Shown here piece by piece: positions 14,393 to 17,542 of a stretch of DNA of 17,542 bases. A model generated the notes under the pieces. That model searched no databases. It was not told the origin of the DNA and saw only the letters and a program-made list of their open reading frames with translations. Both the position numbers and the translations under genes were made by a program. Position 1 is the stretch's first letter; each line of letters starts with the position of its first letter. Origin of the DNA: Pirellulales bacterium (GTDB taxonomy: Bacteria > Planctomycetota > Planctomycetia > Pirellulales > JAICIG01); contig JAICIG010000134.1 in assembly GCA_025924495.1 (NCBI GenBank), positions 1-17,542 of the forward strand, written 5' to 3'.

Positions 14393-15187
14393 ATGCGATC
14401 AATTGTTCCAGGCTTCCTGTGGATCGGAAACGCTCTCGACGCACGAGACGTTCGGGCGGTGTTGTCGCTTGGCGTTCAAGCGGTGGTCGATTTGGCGGCG
14501 AACGAGGCGCCTATCCAGTATCCAAGGGATATTGCCTACTGCCGATTGCCACTGAATGACGGGCCAGGGAACACTCAAGCGATTCTTCGGCTCGCTGTCT
14601 CAACGACCGCCGAGTTTATCGAGGCCAAGATCCCAATGCTCGTCGGTTGCAGCGCCGGCATGAGCCGGTCTCTGGCGGTCGTGGCCGCTGCTTTATCGGT
14701 GGTCCGCGGCCAGGAACCCCATGGGGTCTTGCGGCAGATTACGTCAGACGGGCCGCATGATGTCGCTCCCGGACTGTGGGCCGACATTCAACGAATGGCG
14801 CCCTCTCCGAAGGCCGACGCAGAAGTCTTGCCGAACCCGCCGATCTTGAAGCTGGTCGTGCTGAAGACCCTCGAAGTAGATCGTCTTCTGACATTTTACG
14901 AGACTTTGGGCATCCGCTTCAGCGAGGAGCAACATGGCAAGGGGCCGCTCCATTATTCCGCAACCGTCGGCGGCATAGTCTTCGAGATTTACCCGGCAAC
15001 TGATCCTGATGCCGCGGAGCCAAGCGTCCGCCTTGGCTTCGAAGTGCCGAACTTAGCGGCGAAGGTCCAACTGCTTCGCTCATCCGGCACGACGATCGTC
15101 AGCGAGCCGAAAGAAAGCCCTTGGGGCATAAGGGCCGTCGTCCGTGATCCCGACAGCCGGGCACTAGAGTTGTATCAGCGGCCATAG
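14393..15187 (+). CDS. Dual-specificity phosphatase domain fused to a VOC (glyoxalase-fold) domain
   Basis: 264 aa in two parts. Residues 1-135 match small bacterial dual-specificity/tyrosine phosphatases: IVPGFLWIGNALDARDV opening, LPLNDGPGN with candidate general acid Asp56, and the C-x5-R loop CSAGMSR with nucleophile Cys86 and Arg92. The residue before the Cys is Gly rather than the common His. Residues about 150-264 are a VOC/glyoxalase-bleomycin-resistance domain with LKLVVLKTLEVDRLLTFYE, a GIVFEIYP strand and a terminal RDPDSRALELYQRP; His187, Glu198 and Glu259 are possible metal ligands. The start is the first ATG after an in-frame stop. It lies 294 bases after the unknown operon protein, so co-transcription is uncertain. 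I do not know this fusion as a named family; its substrate is unknown. Confidence 0.85.
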   Translation: MRSIVPGFLWIGNALDARDVRAVLSLGVQAVVDLAANEAPIQYPRDIAYCRLPLNDGPGNTQAILRLAVSTTAEFIEAKIPMLVGCSAGMSRSLAVVAAALSVVRGQEPHGVLRQITSDGPHDVAPGLWADIQRMAPSPKADAEVLPNPPILKLVVLKTLEVDRLLTFYETLGIRFSEEQHGKGPLHYSATVGGIVFEIYPATDPDAAEPSVRLGFEVPNLAAKVQLLRSSGTTIVSEPKESPWGIRAVVRDPDSRALELYQRP

Positions 15188-15322
15188 CCAAGCATGGAAG
15201 CATGGCTGAACGCCGTGGGGAAGCTGCTTGCTCAATAGGATTGAACAGTGGATCGGGTATCCGATAAAAGGGCGGAAGTCGCCCCGTGCATCTCGCTTCA
15301 ACCTGCGCCGTCGTGCGCTCAT
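15164..15322 (-). pseudogene. Short ORF with perfect Shine-Dalgarno; possible truncated integrase N-terminus
   Basis: An ATG at 15320-15322 is preceded by AAGGAGGT at ideal spacing (15327-15334), the best ribosome-binding site in the window. The 52-residue product starts MSARRRRLKRDARGDFRPFIG, a basic opening that resembles, from memory, the start of planctomycete phage-type integrases. After about 22 residues the sequence loses any protein-like character and soon ends at 15164, overlapping the tail of the phosphatase-VOC gene on the other strand. I read it as a gene start cut off by a rearrangement. It could instead be a genuine small basic peptide. The integrase assignment is weak; the start signal is strong. 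The stub lies about 190 bases beyond the 3' end of a tRNA gene, a common integration site. Confidence 0.35.
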
Positions 15323-15378
15323 GCTTACCTCCTTGGTTGCAACTCGCCGCTGATCGACCAACGACATCATACGCGTGC

Positions 15379-15421
15379 TATCTGACCGGCAAGTGCTCTT
15401 TTCTAACCCTTATCTGACCGG
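15379..15421. repeat. Two copies of TATCTGACCGG, 32 bases apart
   Basis: The 11-mer TATCTGACCGG occurs at 15379-15389 and 15411-15421 between the truncated ORF and the tRNA terminator. No third copy is visible nearby, so this is not an array. It may be a protein-binding pair or a short duplication left by a rearrangement. Confidence 0.4.
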
Positions 15422-15473
15422 AGCTGTTTTCGGTAACCTTTTAAAACGCCAACGGTTTCGCCGCAAGCGCATG

Positions 15474-15509
15474 AAAAAAGGCCGCTTGCGATCGTCTCGC
15501 AAGGGCCTT
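15474..15509 (-). terminator. Rho-independent terminator of the tRNA-Ala gene
   Basis: On the minus strand AAGGCC CTTGCGA pairs with TCGCAAG GGCCTT around a GACGA loop, 13 bp with one bulged C, followed by a T-run. It begins six bases beyond the tRNA 3' end. Confidence 0.88.
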
Positions 15510-15511
15510 GA

Positions 15512-15587
<76 letters not shown>

Positions 15588-15669
15588 AACGGACGACCGC
15601 CGGGAAAATTCCAGATTCCGGCGAATGGCAAAACCTTACGCAAGCTGGCCTTGCCGCCGTGAACCAAAA

Positions 15670-15698
15670 AACTTATCACCGTAACTTAGGACTGTCAA
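15670..15698 (-). promoter_or_regulatory. Sigma-70-type promoter of tRNA-Ala
   Basis: On the minus strand a consensus -35 TTGACA (15693-15698) is followed by a 17-base spacer and a -10 TAAGTT (15670-15675). Transcription would begin near 15663, giving a 5' leader of about 75 bases ahead of the tRNA for RNase P to remove. Confidence 0.75.
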
Positions 15699-15855
15699 GC
15701 GAGCTCAAACCCCTCGGCTGGCCCGCGGCAAGGCGATTTTCGCCCATGCTAGCTTAGGCTCCTCGATGGCAAGCCGGGGCGCCAGGCCCTAGTTAAAAAG
15801 GCGGCTGGAAGCTTATTCATTATCCGCGCAACGACCAGACATTCTTGAGGACTGC

Positions 15856-16944
15856 TTGAAAAAGACGATCTTCACCCTGCTGAAGTTCGGCGTCTCGGCC
15901 AGCATTATCGGCTATCTGGTCTACGACGCGCAACGAGATGGAACTTTCTCCAAATTGGCCAGCCAGCCCAAAAACTGGGGAATGCTGGCCGCTGCGGCAG
16001 TTGCCAGCCTGGCAGCCGTCATGTTGACGTTCGTACGTTGGTTCGTGCTGGTGCGGGCCCTCGAGTTGCCGTTCAGCATGAAGGATGCGTTCCGTCTGGG
16101 CTTTCTCGGGTATCTGCTGAACTTCGTTTCGCTCGGCAGCGTCGGCGGCGATTTATTCAAGGCCGTCTTTGTTGCGAAAGAACAGCCGGGACGTCGCGCT
16201 GAAGCTGTGGCCACGGTGGTCCTCGATCGCGTCGTCGGGCTCTATATGCTCTTCGTGCTGGCCACGGTCGCCATTCTCGCGACGAATCAGTTGCACAGCC
16301 CGGTCGAGCAGATCGCCGTGATCTGCAAAGGCACGTTGGCTTGCACGGCGCTCGGCGCCGCGGGCATCGCCGTGCTGTTAATTCCCGGCGTGACGCAGGG
16401 CGCCTTCTCGTCGTTCCTGCAGCGGCTGCCGCGCCTTGGCCCGCTGTTCGGCAAATTGTTGGGCGCCATTCGCATCTACCGGCGCAAGCCAGGCATGCTA
16501 GCGTTGGCGTGTGCACTGAGCGTCGTCATCCACTCGCTCAGCACGATCGGCATCTGGCTGGTGGCGAGAGGATTGCCGGGCGAGGTCCCATCGCTGGCCG
16601 ACCACTTCGTGATCATCCCGCTGGCGATGGTAACGGGCGTGCTGCCGCTGCCGGTCAACGGCCTGGGCGCCTTCGAGGCGGTCGTGGCCTTCTTGTATCA
16701 ACGGGTGCCAGTCGATTTGGCGGTGGCCGAAGGACGAGGCCTGGTGGTCTCGCTTGGTTACCGGGCGATCACCATTCTGATTGCCATGATCGGCGTCTGC
16801 TATTATCTGGCAAGCCGCCGCGAAGTGGCCGCAGTGCTGGAAGAAGCGGAGCGCGAAGCCGAGGAAGAACGGGCTCACGAAGCGTCTTCGCAGGAATGCT
16901 TTGTTCCTGGCGAGTTACGTGCGCCTGGCGTGCAAGCCTCATGA
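15856..16944 (+). CDS. Flippase-like integral membrane protein (LPG_synthase_TM / UPF0104 type)
   Basis: A 362-aa inner-membrane protein of the lysylphosphatidylglycerol-synthase transmembrane-domain family. About eight hydrophobic segments are seen. Family motifs include LGFLGYLLNFVSLGSVGGDLFKA near residues 77-98, VVLDRVVGLYML and, later, LPLPVNGLGAFEAVVAFLY. The MprF-type aminoacyltransferase domain is absent, so it probably moves a lipid or lipid-linked intermediate rather than making LPG. Residues about 325-362 are a charged Glu/Arg-rich cytoplasmic tail. The start is a TTG at 15856 with GAGG (15847-15850) upstream; no ATG fits better. It is convergent with the beta-helix gene, only 13 bases apart, with no terminator between them. 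Confidence 0.88.
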   Translation: MKKTIFTLLKFGVSASIIGYLVYDAQRDGTFSKLASQPKNWGMLAAAAVASLAAVMLTFVRWFVLVRALELPFSMKDAFRLGFLGYLLNFVSLGSVGGDLFKAVFVAKEQPGRRAEAVATVVLDRVVGLYMLFVLATVAILATNQLHSPVEQIAVICKGTLACTALGAAGIAVLLIPGVTQGAFSSFLQRLPRLGPLFGKLLGAIRIYRRKPGMLALACALSVVIHSLSTIGIWLVARGLPGEVPSLADHFVIIPLAMVTGVLPLPVNGLGAFEAVVAFLYQRVPVDLAVAEGRGLVVSLGYRAITILIAMIGVCYYLASRREVAAVLEEAEREAEEERAHEASSQECFVPGELRAPGVQAS

Positions 16945-16957
16945 ACTTGGGCCGCGC

Positions 16958-17542
16958 TTAGTCTCGAAGCTCGGGTTTAAGCGGTTCGGCGTCGTACGGC
17001 TGTCCGTCGATTTGCAACTTGCCGCCGCGCCAGACTACCGCAGGCGCCGTGTTCGCCAAGAGTTCGCAGTTTTCGACGCCGGTCGCCGAGACCCCTTCGC
17101 TCAGCAGTTGCGCTACGCCGTTGTCGCCGAGCGTGCAACCCTCGAGCCGCGCGTGCGAGCAGCCGGCGACCGTCACCCCCGCCCGGCCGTTGCCGCGGCA
17201 CGTGACGTCGACCAGTTTGCAGTTGCGAACATCGTCGTTCACGTTGATGCCGTCGAGCCGAAAGCCTTGCACGATCAAATCCATGATCACGATATCGTGC
17301 ACGTGATACACCGTGATGCCGGTCTGCAACGCGGAGTACGCCAAAGGATAGGCGTCGGGCAGCTTGTCGGGCTCGACGCGAAAATAGATGAAGGCGTCGC
17401 GGCGAAACCACTCCAGCGGTTCCAGCTCAGGCAAGCGGTGCGTTCCAGGCTCCAGCTTGCGCTGCACGGCCGGCTTGCCGGCCATGAATAACTGCTGGTA
17501 GCTCGAACGCGCGGGACGAAAGCGAAAGATCGGCCCGTGCAC
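16958..17542 (-). CDS. Right-handed beta-helix repeat protein, C-terminal part (runs off right edge)
   Basis: The last 194 residues of a longer protein; its start lies beyond the window. Short strand-turn repeats rich in N, G and V are seen: YHVHDIVIMDLIVQGFRLDG, then VRNCKLVDVTCRGNGRAGVTV, then ARLEGCTLGDNGVAQLL and VENCELLANTAPAVVWRGG, with a period of about 22-24 residues. This is the pattern of parallel beta-helix (pectate-lyase-like) proteins, which bind or cleave polysaccharides and are abundant in Planctomycetes. No catalytic residues can be assigned from the fragment, and whether a signal peptide exists cannot be seen. It ends with TAA at 16958-16960. Confidence 0.8.
   Translation of the reverse strand: MHGPIFRFRPARSSYQQLFMAGKPAVQRKLEPGTHRLPELEPLEWFRRDAFIYFRVEPDKLPDAYPLAYSALQTGITVYHVHDIVIMDLIVQGFRLDGINVNDDVRNCKLVDVTCRGNGRAGVTVAGCSHARLEGCTLGDNGVAQLLSEGVSATGVENCELLANTAPAVVWRGGKLQIDGQPYDAEPLKPELRD

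Overview
The window looks like a piece of a planctomycete chromosome, probably from the Pirellulales lineage. This is an inference from gene content and moderately high GC, not from a marker gene. The main hints are an N-terminal export motif of the planctomycetal LE-x-LE-x-R-x-(L/V)-L type at the left edge, EF-hand loops attached to a secreted esterase and inserted into a transporter, a beta-helix protein, and a secreted protein made of two Ig-like repeats.

Layout. At 1-189 (minus) is the start of a large exported protein that runs off the window. At 641-4111 (minus) is a complete, stand-alone pyruvate carboxylase. At 4323-6902 (minus) a two-gene operon encodes an MFS transporter with an EF-hand insert and, translationally coupled to it, a sialidase-like Asp-box protein. 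At 7275-8054 (plus) is a secreted two-repeat protein, convergent with a secreted EF-hand alpha/beta-hydrolase (8090-9202, minus). Then follow a frameshifted remnant of an M41 (FtsH-type) peptidase domain, a small Lys/Ala-rich protein with a clear terminator, a RimJ/RimL-type acetyltransferase and an unrecognised zinc-ribbon protein, all on the minus strand (9298-11545).

The most interesting region is 11789-14098 (plus). It is a tightly packed operon of a T4-Pnkp-like P-loop polynucleotide kinase, a Thg1-like 3'-5' nucleotidyltransferase, an FCP1/NIF-type HAD phosphatase and an unrecognised 181-aa protein whose GTG start overlaps the phosphatase stop. The first three activities are what is needed to heal and rebuild damaged RNA 5' and 3' ends, so I read it as a candidate RNA-repair (tRNA-repair) system with a possible new component. 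A dual-specificity-phosphatase/VOC fusion follows at 14393-15187, and the zinc-ribbon gene diverges from the operon.

To the right, a short ORF with a perfect Shine-Dalgarno (minus, from 15322) may be an integrase stub. It lies just beyond the 3' end of a complete tRNA-Ala(GGC) gene (15515-15587, minus) that has its own promoter and terminator. This suggests, without proving it, that the RNA-repair cluster sits in an island at a tRNA gene. The window ends with a LPG-synthase-type flippase membrane protein (15856-16944, plus) and a truncated beta-helix protein (16958-17542, minus).
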